A DNA stretch of 64,000 bases, taken from contig OZ024794.1 in the NCBI GenBank assembly GCA_964017045.1, forward strand, positions 25,539,340 to 25,603,339, read 5' to 3'. Position numbers and translations under genes: made by a program. Of the stretch, positions 37,036 to 48,200 are shown one piece after another. The notes beneath the pieces were generated by a model that was not told the origin of the DNA, did no database searches, and worked only from the letters and a program-made list of their open reading frames with translations. Origin of the DNA: Omphiscola glabra. Lineage: Eukaryota; Mollusca; Gastropoda; Lymnaeidae. Position 1 is the first letter of the stretch. Each line of letters starts with the position of its first letter.

Positions 37036-37337
37036 CACACACCTTGCTGATAATTTGGAAGGGGGGGGGGGGGTGTAAAACTGTTCTTATTTTAATGATT
37101 CTGATCATGAAAACTTTAGCCAAGGAGAGGACAAACTGAAAAGACCTTTCAAATATTCTGGGAGTTAATTTTGTCAGTACCTCGAAGTATGAGTTAGTGG
37201 TAGTGAAATTCGTCTGTGATGTATCCTATGAAGATGGCAGATATATTATTTTAGTAACAACTTAAATTAATGTTGTTGTTTTCCTCTAAAACAAAGGATG
37301 ACATATATTTCAAAATTTCTTGATGCAACAAGGCTCA

Positions 37338-37627
37338 AAATGCTTTAGATAGGTAAAGTGCTTTAGTTAGGTAAAGTGCTTTAGTTAGGTAAAATACTTT
37401 ATTAAGGTAAAGTGCTTTAGTTAGGTAAAGTGTTTTAGTTAGGTAAAGTGCTTTAGTAAGGTAAAGGGCTTTAGTTAGGTAAAGTACATTAGATAGGTAA
37501 AATGCTTTAGTTAGGTAAAGTGCTTTAGTTAGGTAAAATACTTTATTAAGGTAAAGTGCTTTAGTTAGGTAAAGTGCGTTAGTAAGGTAAAGTGCTTTAG
37601 TTAGTTAGGTAAAGTGCTTTAGTTATG
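37338..37627 (+). repeat. 18-bp minisatellite, about 16 copies
   Basis: The unit is AAAGTGCTTTAGTTAGGT with variants ATACTTTATTAAGGT and GTAAGG. Confidence 0.92.
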
Positions 37628-38061
37628 CTTTATTTATTTTCACCAGCTCTAGAGGAAAGTTGAGCAAATGTCTTGCAGCAGTATTGCAGGTTTATATTAA
37701 AAAATAATAATAATAAATTCATCTTCATATTTTAGTAAGCATTCCAAAACTACATTTGAGTTGCTGGTAGAGCACAATTAGAACTACAACATTGAAGTAT
37801 CAATATTACACTCTGCTGGCTGCTTTGTAAAACAATTTTCATTTCAAATTTTATTATTAACTATAAGTGTCGGGCAGTTGATGAGCCCATCCATAATGTT
37901 ATCCATGTGGCGTTAAGAAAAAAAAAGTGTATACATTATTGATTAATTTTAAACCTTTATTGATGTATCAACAAAAAATGTTTACAGCTCAAAAAAAAAT
38001 ATTTTGTTTGATCCCTTGATTGGGGTCAGTTTGTGCATACATATTTCCAAGCACTTGAATC

Positions 38062-38212
38062 GGTCACCTGATCATTAGTACTGCTATCCCCCAAAGTATT
38101 GGTCACCTGATCATTAGTACTGCTATCCCCCAAAGTATTGGTCACCTGATCATTAGTGCCGCTATACCCCAAAGTATTGGAAACCTGATCATTACTGCTA
38201 TCCCCCAAAGTT
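38062..38212 (+). repeat. 39-bp tandem repeat, four copies
   Basis: The unit contains GGTCACCTGATCATTAGTAC and TGCTATCCCCCAAAGTATT. The last copy is shortened. Confidence 0.88.
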
Positions 38213-40216
38213 ATCAGTTTAAAAAGAAAAAGGCAATTTTAATTTATCACTAACACTCCAATATTCAAGGTAGTCTATTTTTGCTTTGAACTTGTGTGTA
38301 CTTTATCTATACATGCGTATTTATTATATGTTGATGAAATTATGAAAGTATCAAGTCTGTGAAAGTAATTATCAGCATTAATAGACAGTAGTAGTAAACT
38401 TAACTGTGTAAATGGCCTGCTTTCCTTATAAATTATCTGCTATTTGATTTCATGCTTAATATTCTTCTAAACTTTTCAAGTAAAATGGAACGAACTAAAT
38501 AAAGACTAGCCATTGCTAAAAAAAAGAAAATTTAAAAATTCAGTAACATGGCATCATCCTACAAGGATTGGAATAGATCCTCAGTCAAATTTCATCTATG
38601 TAAAAAAAAAAAAAAATATAACAAAATAAATCATAATAAATAAAAATGTTTCTAATTTAATCTTTACTGTTACTGAATAATATTCCAGAGGTAAATGTAG
38701 TTGGTAGGTCCATAATATCCAATGCTGACTGACATTGAGTTTTATGTTGGAAATCATTTTTAAATCAAAACAAATACAGCAATATCTATCCTTTTTTTTT
38801 GTTTTTTCCTGCTCTTTTGTCTTGAATTATCTTTTATTATTATTCAGTTTTACCTTATGTATATATAATTACGTGCTCATCAACCTTTGTAAATAGAGCC
38901 CTTATTTGAAAAATAAATACTTTTGTTCACTTTGTGAAATAAATATGAAAGAATGGTGTTGTAAGTCTATAAAACTATGTGTCCACCAAGTGCAAATGTG
39001 ACTTTGACCAGGGACGCACCAAATATTATGTTCAGTGAACTGTTCCATGTTCTGTCAGTGACATGCTGCCATCAAACAGTTTTTCTTTCACTTAAACATG
39101 CGTAAAAAATAAAATTAAGTCCTAATATTCATTCCCCTGTTACTTTTGTGATGAATTGAAAAACTTTTAAGTGGTAAATAACTGGTACCATTAAATAACT
39201 AAGTGTAGGTAACACTTTGAAACAGATTAATTGTAGTGCATTACTTTATGAAACCCATTTGTCAGGAGACTTTCATGTTCTTCAATATAAGCCCAATAAT
39301 CAATCAATATTAATTTGGGGAAACATCTGAAAAAAACATCTGGTGCATTCCTTATTTTAAAGGTGATAAGATAGAATAGCTTATTTCTTACAGACATTCA
39401 CAAAAGCTGCAATTTCAGCTCAGTTGAATAATTGTAACAAGAATTGTCACAATAGTCTATTTCTTTCAGAGTGTGTAGTACTGCTGCAGTTTTAAAGCAC
39501 GCTGCAGATAGGGTTGATGTGTCATGTTGTGTGTCCATTATTTCATAAAGCCTTGCTGTTGAAAGAAACAAAAAATCATTATGCAAATAAACGTTTTTTT
39601 TTCAATAAAAAAAACTAAAATGGTTTGACTTGTCCTGTAATGGTTGAGGAACACATTGCTTGTCTTTGATGTACATTTTATGAGTTAGGGTCACAGAGTC
39701 TTGTGTTGTAAATATTTTTTAGATTAAAATATTTTTTTTTAAATATCTTTTGAGAAAATTATTTTGAATTTTAAAATAATTTTTCTTCTTTGCAATAGGA
39801 AGTAACTGTTGTTGTCCCCCACCCTTCTGTCTGATTACTCCATGCAAAGCACTTGTTCCTGGGACAATGACTTGTCTCCCTTTACCGCTCTACACTCTAC
39901 ATAGTATCTATTTTTAATATCAAATTTATGCAGCAATGTCTGTGTGAGCTGTAAGATAATTTTGATAAGTCTTTGTTCTATATTTGAATTTTTAAATTGT
40001 GTATATGATGTTACATTTGGTTATTTGTTGAGCTGGCTCTCTGATTATTTCCATGTAGCACCAAGTAGCACCAGGTAGCATTCTTTGTCTATTATAGCCA
40101 AATTTCTGACAAATTCATTGATTTTGTAATATGTGCATCTTCAATAAACAATTGTATGGCTTTCAGTTTAATGGGGTGGAAAATATTGATATTGTTTATG
40201 AATACTCTAAGTAGTG

Positions 40217-40540
40217 CAAAATTAACAATCTTTTAAAAAGATAGCCTCTAAACAAATGAATTACAAATCTTTTAAAAAGATAGCCTCTAAACCAGGGGTT
40301 CTTAGCCTGTGGAGGGGTCGCACGGGGGGGGGGGGGGGAGGGGGGGCCTAAGACCATCGGAAAACATATAATCTACAGTTATGAAGTAGCAACTAAAATA
40401 ATTTAGTGGTTGGGGTTGTCACAACATGAGGAACTGTATGTAAGGGTCGCGGCATTAGGAAGATTGAGAACCACTGCTCTAAACCAATGAATTACAAATC
40501 TTTTAAAAAGACACAACCTGTAAACCAATGGTGTAAATTA
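40217..40540 (+). repeat. 39-bp tandem triplication interrupted by a hAT MITE
   Basis: AATCTTTTAAAAAGATAGCC starts at 40227 and 40266, with a third copy at 40497 beyond the MITE. The uninterrupted first junction shows the sequence before insertion. Confidence 0.85.
40293..40476. mobile_element. hAT-type MITE with perfect target duplication
   Basis: It starts CAGGGGTTCTTAGCCT and ends ATTGAGAACCACTG. Both flanks are CTCTAAAC (40285-40292, 40477-40484), and comparison with the neighbouring tandem units confirms it is a duplication. Same family as 8581-8746. It contains a G15 tract at 40324. Confidence 0.93.
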
Positions 40541-41879
40541 TCATTCTGAGATTAAATCCAAACTTTGGTTTTGTCCATTTAATGAAATGAGTCTTTGACC
40601 TCAAACAGTTTTAGTTGTTGACTCTGTAAGCACTTGTACTATCATAATGAAAAGTCTTCAATACACTTTCTTAAGCTATCAAAATGCTTTGGTTTAGGGA
40701 CCCTGCCAGTGGTGTCCTGTTAAAACATTTTGTTATCTTTGTTTGAACAAATAGTTGCCTTAGCTTTTTACTAGGAGAGATGTTGTTCATATGGTCACAG
40801 GTTTTGACTAAAAAGCCTTGTCATTTCTTCTGCTGCATGTATCACATATGTGTACATGTTTTGAATCTGAACAGCACATGTTGTTATGTCTTTAAATTGT
40901 AACACAATTCTAGGAAACAGGTGAGACTTTTAGACTGAGGATTTAATCGGTCTGTTAGCGGCGTGAAAACATGCAAATGAAATTAAAGGGCCATTACTGA
41001 AAAGGTAACAAAGGGGAGTAAATATTTCATATTGTTTTATTTTATGAGATAAGAATTTTTGTTCTTTTTTTTTTTACATTTAACCTAAGTAAAAATGAAA
41101 ATAATTTGATTTTTATAAGTTTGCGACAATGAGACATGAGTTTCATAGTTTAGTTTGAGATCTATTCAGATTTGGTGAATGGACTTGTTTGCCTCTTGAT
41201 TTCCTACAACTCTCTGATGGTACATTGTACAAAATGATAAGCCGTCGACGTCTGCCTCTGCTGGTTACCATGGCGAACATGGGTTGAGGCCCGCAACTTT
41301 GTCACTGGTAGGACTGTTGTACAAAATTTCAAAATAAAACACATTATAAAGGTACACCTTTTTTTGTTTTGTTTTTTGCTCCATGAGTCATGTGTCGGTA
41401 AATAACTGTTTGCCAGGATTAATTGGTGCATGGTGTAACTGAATTGATTGGGTTGATCTCAACATCAAGTTTTTCTGTACCACGTTTTCAAATTGTGATT
41501 TTTTTTTATTGTTAATAAAGCTTGGAAGATGGTAATGGTAACCAACTGCAAAATTTAGAAGACAAAAAAATGCTGTAGCAAAGAAATAATAAAAATGCTA
41601 GTTGATTCTCCCCAAAAATCTTGGACAAAATATTGACAGCTATTTTTTTATGACCTGTGAGAGAAAATGTATTTCTTAAAATTAGGACATTTATGAATTT
41701 TGATGGTTCGTGGCCTATTTTAGACATAGAAGTAAAATGATAAATTCCAGCTTATCGTGATTTAAGTTTTGAAGTTGATTTTCCTTGATATCATTGACCC
41801 TCATACAAATGTAGCAACAGATAGCATACTATTTAATTTCAATACAAATGAAAGTTTTTACTCGAATTAATTCAATGAT

Positions 41880-42263
41880 AGCCTGATATGTTTCATTGAT
41901 TGGAGTACTTATATAGCGCTCTTTCCATGCTATGGTAGCATGCTCACGGCGCTCCGATGTTCGATGTTCGAGAGGCATCACGTGCTGCCAGTTAGGAGCA
42001 TGTGTACACCATCTCCCCATCTCCGGTTTTGAACTCAGAGTTGCCTTCTCTTAGATGAATTGCCGTCCAACGAGTCCCATCCACCCGGGAGTTGCCGGAA
42101 TGTGTCATTGTATCAATGTTATCCGCCTATCGGGACTCCATCGCCGGGTTTGAATTCAGAGTTGCCTTCTCTTAGATGAGTTGCCGTCCAGGGTTAACGA
42201 GTCCCATCCACCCGGGGTGCTGCTGATATTTGCTCAGTTTAGACCATTCGGCCACCCAGCCAT
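41880..42263 (-). mobile_element. tRNA-derived SINE, - strand, alternative tail
   Basis: Read on the - strand from 42263, it starts GCTGGGTGGCCGAATGGTCT, then has the two-module body also seen at 13522-13951. The B-box part of the head is deleted. The tail differs: GCATGGAAAGAGCGCTATAT replaces the GAAGCGTGATTTCTC tail of the other copy. Confidence 0.82.
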
Positions 42264-42793
42264 GTTCAGTAGTTCTTAATAAGATGGGTGGGCTCGGTAA
42301 AGAGGGTGCATTTTGTGTTGTTCCGTTGCCTGGTTTAAACGTATCTTAGCGGGCACGTAATTCACCATGTATGCATCTCTTTTCTTTTTGGTTACTCCGC
42401 GCAAAGTTGAAGTCCAAAGTCTTGGTACCAATTCTTAAAAATTTGGCTTCCTCTGATCATTACTTTTTTTATTTTTTGGATAAGCTTCTCCTCTAGCTTA
42501 TCAACATCCTATAAACAGATTTATTCCCCAATCTGTGATTTACATAAAAGGAGCATTAAAAATCGCATATATTCAAATGGCAGCAAAATACTTGCAGATA
42601 ATCTTTTTGTCTCTAACATTCTTCTTGTTACTTACACTGGCTTGGAAAATCTATGACGTGAAGACGGCCAATATTGTGTTTGAGTAGAATTAATTTAAAG
42701 GCAGCAGATTTAATTTTAATAAGAGCGATCTCATTCTCCTGAAATCGCAAACTCATATTTATTTATCTTTTAAATTTAGCAAATATTTCTGAA
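42264..42793. other. spacer between SINE and 41-bp array
   Basis: Nothing recognised. Confidence 0.5.
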
Positions 42794-43368
42794 AGATAAG
42801 CAATCCGTGTGGGATTTCTGAGACCACCACCAAAAGGTAAGCAATGCGTGTGTGATTTCTGAGATCACCACCAAAAGGTAAGCAATGCGTATGTGATTTC
42901 TGAGATCACCACCAAAAGGTAAGCAATGCGTATGTGATTTCTGAGATCACCACCAAAAGGTAAGCAATGCGTATGTGATTTCTGAGATCACCACCAAAAG
43001 GTAAGCAATGTGTATGTGATTTCTGAGATCACCACCAAAAGGTAAGCAATGCGTATGTGATTTCTGAGATCACCACCAAAAGATAATCAATGCGTGTGTG
43101 ATTTCTGAGATCACCACCAAAAGATAAGCAATGCGTGTGTGATTTCTGAGATCACCACCAAAAGATAATCAATGCGTGTGTGATTTCTGAGATCACTACC
43201 AAAAGATAAGCAATGCGTGTGTGATTTCTGAGATCACCACCAAAAGATAATCAATCCGTGTGTGATTTCTGAGATCACCACCAAAAGATAAGCAATGCGT
43301 GTGTGATTTCTGAGATCACCACCAAAAGATAAGCAATGCGTGTGTGATTTCTGAGATCACCACCAAAA
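42794..43368 (+). repeat. 41-bp minisatellite, 14 copies
   Basis: 575 bp is 14 x 41 plus one base. The unit contains AAAAGGTAAGCAATGCGT and GTGATTTCTGAGATCACCAC. Five to seven copies in the first half carry GGTAAG, and later ones carry GATAAG or GATAATC, so the variants are spatially sorted. TCTGAGATCA is near-palindromic. Confidence 0.95.
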
Positions 43369-43624
43369 CGAGCAGCACATGCGACTTAAAACAAATGTCC
43401 ACAAAATTTGTCAAGTCAATTGTTGAAGAAACTGTTTAAAATGTTCTTTGTTCAAAATAACTCGTGACGAAACATTGACAGTGTCCATGTTCTTGAATTT
43501 AATTCATTAAAATTATTATTTTTATATCAGGTCAACAAGGATACTCCATAAAAAGGCGGAAACTGGTTGCAGACAATTTATGATGAAAGGGGGACATTGA
43601 ATTTAATTACCTATGGTGAACCAA

Positions 43625-43975
43625 CCAAACATGAGTTGTGTAAATCACGATGCTGAGTCATATTTGATTGAGTCTTTTCAAAATTTAAAAAAAAAAAGAA
43701 TTAATTCTGGAAAAAAGGGATTACAGGCCATTTTGTTAAAAGATGACCAATCTCCACTAACTATCGTGACCAAAAGTGTAGGAAGACTCTTCCCAACCAA
43801 ATATGAGTTGTGTAAATCACAATCCTGAGTCATATTTGAGTCTTTTCGGATTTAAAAAAAAAAAAAAAAGAAATTCTGGAAAAAAGGGATTACAGGCCAA
43901 TTTGTTAAAAGATGACCAATCTCCACTAACTATCGTGACCAAATGTGTAGGAAGACTCCTCCCAACTTTTCTAAA
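43625..43975 (+). repeat. direct duplication of about 175 bp
   Basis: Two tandem copies start at about 43625 and 43799 (ATGAGTTGTGTAAATCAC). They share GGGATTACAGGCCA, TTGTTAAAAGATGACC and ACTAACTATCGTGACC, and differ by scattered substitutions and A-tract length. Confidence 0.88.
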
Positions 43976-45095
43976 TAAATTCACTGAATACCATCTCGTC
44001 GAATAACTCGTTTCATTTAAATTAAAAATCGATTTTCGTTGACCATCTAAATCAACCTTCACCATTGGTGGTAATCTCTAAGTGATGAAACGAACACCCT
44101 TGGTGGCAATTTGAGGGTTTATGCTACATTTGATAAAATTGTATAAGGATATGTGATAATTGTAGGTTAGGGGGAGTTGCTACTTGTGAAGAGCTCACCC
44201 CGGACGGCGTTTATTCAAGGCACGTCACTGAACATCTTGCAGACAAAAAAACACGATAGATACAGCATGAGAATCAGAGCCAATTCTCTTATAAATAATT
44301 TTACAATGGATAAATGGATTTGATATGGATATATATAAACACGTCATAGCGGCATTTAAGTTTTAAAGAGCAGATAACTTCATGTTGTCCTTGTTTGTAG
44401 TAAGTATATGCATTCTCTCCCATGTGATTACTCTTTAGCGCGACTGGCCGTGTTGATGACGCGGTGTGTTCAACACGAAATGCGTCATCAGTCTTTGCTT
44501 TATTGCTGTAATCGAAATCAGGACCACTGCACACCCGAGGCTGCATTAGAATGCGAGTCACGTGGTCTGATAGCTGAAGATTATGCTAAACTAATCAGAT
44601 ACTCATGACAGGGGTCTCCCAATACTTAAGTCTGAGAATTTTAAGTACAACAACCTCGTGGCCGAGTTGGAGAGCTGAATAGACCTGTGGCGTCCTTGGT
44701 AGAATTGTTTTTTTCTTCAAAACTCTCAAAATCTTTAGCATCTAATTATTACCAAAACAACAAAACCGAACGTATTTTATGAAAATTGTTTTCCAAATGC
44801 CAAATATAATCTATGAACCGTTGTCTAACGCCACGAAGAGTTATCAGCTGAAAGTTATCTTTCGTTAAAAGTGTTAACACGGAAAAGTGCATCATTTTTG
44901 ACGGATTCAATTTTTGTGATCAATAATTAAAGAATTTTAGAGTTTGTGCATTTTTCCACACACACAAAAAGGAACTTTGGCAGAAATCAAGACAAGATGT
45001 TATTTCTGACGGCGCCGAATAGCTCACTTTAACACAAGCTTAAAATAATTAACAAGTGAACTGAAGGAAACTGTTGCGTAGCATTGTTCAGAATT
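43976..45095. other. upstream flank of MRH gene copy A
   Basis: No gene is recognised. A 10-bp-arm hairpin lies at 44450-44490 (TTGATGACGC to GCGTCATCAG). A lone A-box-like GTGGCCGAGTTGG lies at 44659. The 5' UTR of copy A presumably lies just before 45096. Confidence 0.45.
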
Positions 45096-45268
45096 ATGGC
45101 CTGGGCAGTTGACTTCATCAGGGCATTTGTGACCATCATCTGCTTGCTAAACCAGGGGCGTGTCTCGGCTTTATTATGCGAGGGAGACGGCCCGTGTCGG
45201 TGTAAATACAACGACGGGTCGGGCACGGTGGACATCAGCAGTTTGGGAAACCAGGACGGCACTGCCAG
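45096..45268 (+). CDS. MRH gene A exon 1: signal peptide and start of MRH
   Basis: The start is ATG at 45096, in the context GAATTATGG. Hydrophobic FIRAFVTIICLL is followed by RVSA and then mature LLCEGDGPCRC. The donor, CCAG|GTTCGT, is weak. It is chosen because phase 2 and the protein alignment with copy B both require it. Confidence 0.85.
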
Positions 45269-48200
45269 GTTCGTTAGTATTCCGTGGTAATATTTGTTTG
45301 TCATCTGTGATGATGTTTTTTGTCATCTGTGTCATGTTTTTGTCATCTGTGGTTATGTTTGTTGGTATCGATGGCCAGGTTTGTTGTCATCTGTGGTCCG
45401 GTTTGTTGTCATCTGTGGTCCGGTTTGTTGTCATCTGTGGTCCGGTTTGTTGTCATCTGTGGTCCGGTTTGTTGTCATCTGTGGTCCGGTTTGTTGTCAT
45501 CTGTGGTTATGTTTGTTGTCATCTGTGGTCCGGTTTGTTGTCATCTGTGGTTATGTTTGTTGTCATCTGTGGTCCGGTTTGTTGTCATCTGTGGTTATGT
45601 TTGTTGTCATCTGTGGTCCTGTTTGTTGTCATCTGTGGTCCGGTTTGTTGTCATCTGTGGTCCGGTTTGTTGTCATGTTTCTTTTCATCTGTGTCACGTT
45701 TGTTGTCACCTGTGGCCAGCTTTGTTGACATCTATGGTCAGATTTGTTGTCATCTGTGGTCAGCATATTGTTATCTGTGGTCAGCATATTGTCATCTGTG
45801 GTCAGCTTAGTTTCATCTTTGGTCAGCATATTGTCATCTGTGATCAGCATATTGTCATCTGTGGTCAGCATATTGTTATCTGTGGTCAGCATATTGTCAT
45901 CTGTGGTCAGCATGGTTTTATCATATGTGGCCAGCATGTTGTCATCTGTGGTCAGCTTATTGTAATCTGTGGTCAGCGTATTGTCATCTGTAGTCAGCTC
46001 AATTCGCCTGTTGTCTGTTTGTTGTCATCTATGATCGGCGCATTCTTATCAGTGGCAAGTCATTCGATATTGTTTTCATTTTCATGGTGAACAAATGGGA
46101 CACGTACTTTCTGTCGCTTCTTAACAACTAAAGCCAGATGACAACACACCCATAAACTCATTGTTCCATAACAGCTTTTTCTGAAAACTTGCAGTTACAT
46201 GATCATTAATCCATAACGATATTTCTTTATTATTTAAGTCTAAAGTAAAACCGATATTCTTTAAAAAAAATCAATATTCTCTATGTCTCTGCATACTGCA
46301 AGTTTCTCAGATCAACATTTTAAATCCAAAAAAGTCCAACATTTAAATTTAAAATCTATAGATTTCCAGATGTAGTTGCCTCCTATGACGGAAGTTCATA
46401 CGCCTACAATCCATGTTTTCCAGCAACTCTTGGGTCATGTAAGGATGCCGCGGTATGTAGAGCTCGAAAAGTCTGGACTTCTTTAAATTCCACTGTTTAT
46501 AATAGACCTGTGTTGTGTGCGACGGACTTTTGTTTGGTGCAGTTGTGTGCGAATGTGTGCGAATGTATTTAAACGCTCACCAGCTTATCTTCTGTCACAG
46601 TCCTCTTGATGCCCTCTCACCTACTTATCTTCTGTCACAGTCCGCTTGATGTCCTCTCATCTACTTATCTTCTGTTACAGTCCTCTTGATATCCTTTCAC
46701 TTACTTATCTTCTGTCACAGTCCTGGTGCTGTCCTCTCGGATGCTACATTGCAGCTAAGTGTTGTTGTTTTAAATTTTAGATTGTTTTTACTTTGCATGT
46801 TCGCTGATGACAGCTTCGTTGTTTTGTTGCGTCCCATTTTTTTAAAGTTTTCCCATACTTTGTTTCGCTCATTTGCCAATGACCGCGGGTGTGTTTTTAT
46901 GTTTCCATGTTGGTTTCCTGTGGGGTTTGAGAGCTTGGCAAATTTCATGATAAATACAGCACATTATTGGTTAAATCTAATTATGCTGATGTATGCAGTT
47001 GAAAAAAACAAATTATGATTATGTTAAAATACACATTCACGCCAACGTTCTTTTTTTCTGATTAGGAAATGGTGACAGATGATAATTTCCACCTGTTTGA
47101 TCTTCTTGTTTAACCGTCTCTTCGTGATTCTAAAAGGTGTCCACATTTATTCCCATCTTATTGCTCCCCCCAGGCTTGCAAAAAGGCGGGCAGTGATTAC
47201 ATTGAAATGGGAAAGCAATCGACGGCAACTTGGTCATACACGGGTTACTACCCCTTGGTGACGTACACTACACCGGATGGCAAGTTCGTATCCCTGATCA
47301 GTTTCTTTCATCATACACCTGAATAAATTTCATTATACATCTACATACATCTCATTATACACCTAAATACATTTCATAATACACATGAATGCATCTCATT
47401 ATACACCTGAATACATTTCACTTTACACCTGAACATATTTCAGTATACACCTGGATACATTTCATTATACACCTGAATACATTCCGTTAAACACCTAAAT
47501 ACATTAGAACGCTGCATTCAACGAACTTAATGCATTTCTCTATTCAATCTCCGTGATCTCTCTTCACTAACTTCCACATTTCCTTATTTGGTTATGAAAT
47601 ACTCTTACAATCGTTGCCGTTGAGCTATTTCAAGTCCACTAAGTGCACGCTTCATCTGCTAATCCTCGTAACTGAACTGTTGCTTTACCCCATTCTTTTT
47701 TCGGTATTGTCCATCCATAGAAAGGCTGAGGTCATGTACCTGTGTGACGCTGGTCGTCAGGTTCCACAGTTGGACGTCATTGGAGAGGTCATCGCAGGGA
47801 CAGTGGTCAGTGCATCAAAGTAACCTTTAACCCCGGTTGGGGTGGTGTGGGAGAGGGATAAGGGGAAGGGTATTCTTAATTTGAAAAAGAAAACACTTTC
47901 TGGACATGACTTTAAATTTGCTTCTGAGAACAATCGACAGGGAGAAGAATGTTTTTTCCCCCCAGAGAAATGGTAAATTGTGTATGTTCGTTTGAAATGA
48001 CAGAATACAACCCAAAGATCTCTCCTCCTGTAGTCGTCCTGTCGTTGGAATGAGAAACAATGCTATTAGAATCAATCAAATTTTATGAATGTTGTTATGC
48101 GATTTCATGAACAGTTCTTCATCTATATTTTAAGGCCCACGATCAATGTATTGATCATTCTGGCTCCTATGACTACGGACGTAGTAGTAACTCCTCTGGG

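Larger units (their letters stand above)
34863..41520 (+). other. 3' flank of neuralized, possible long 3' UTR
   Basis: About 6.6 kb of AT-rich sequence with fewer arrays than the introns and no recognised coding exon. AATAAA occurs at 35535, 35870, 36299, 38912, 38938, 40143 and 41514, so several poly(A) sites are possible. The sequence alone does not say which is used. Four short repeats inside are listed separately. Confidence 0.4.

Noticed and set aside
44645..44700. SINE or tRNA head (GTGGCCGAGTTGG)
   Set aside because: Only an A-box-like word is present. No B box or SINE body follows.
45160..46090. Frames of 144-256 codons overlapping MRH gene A exon 1 and intron 1
   Set aside because: They run through the 22/21-bp array. 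The true frame is set by exon phase and the alignment with copy B.
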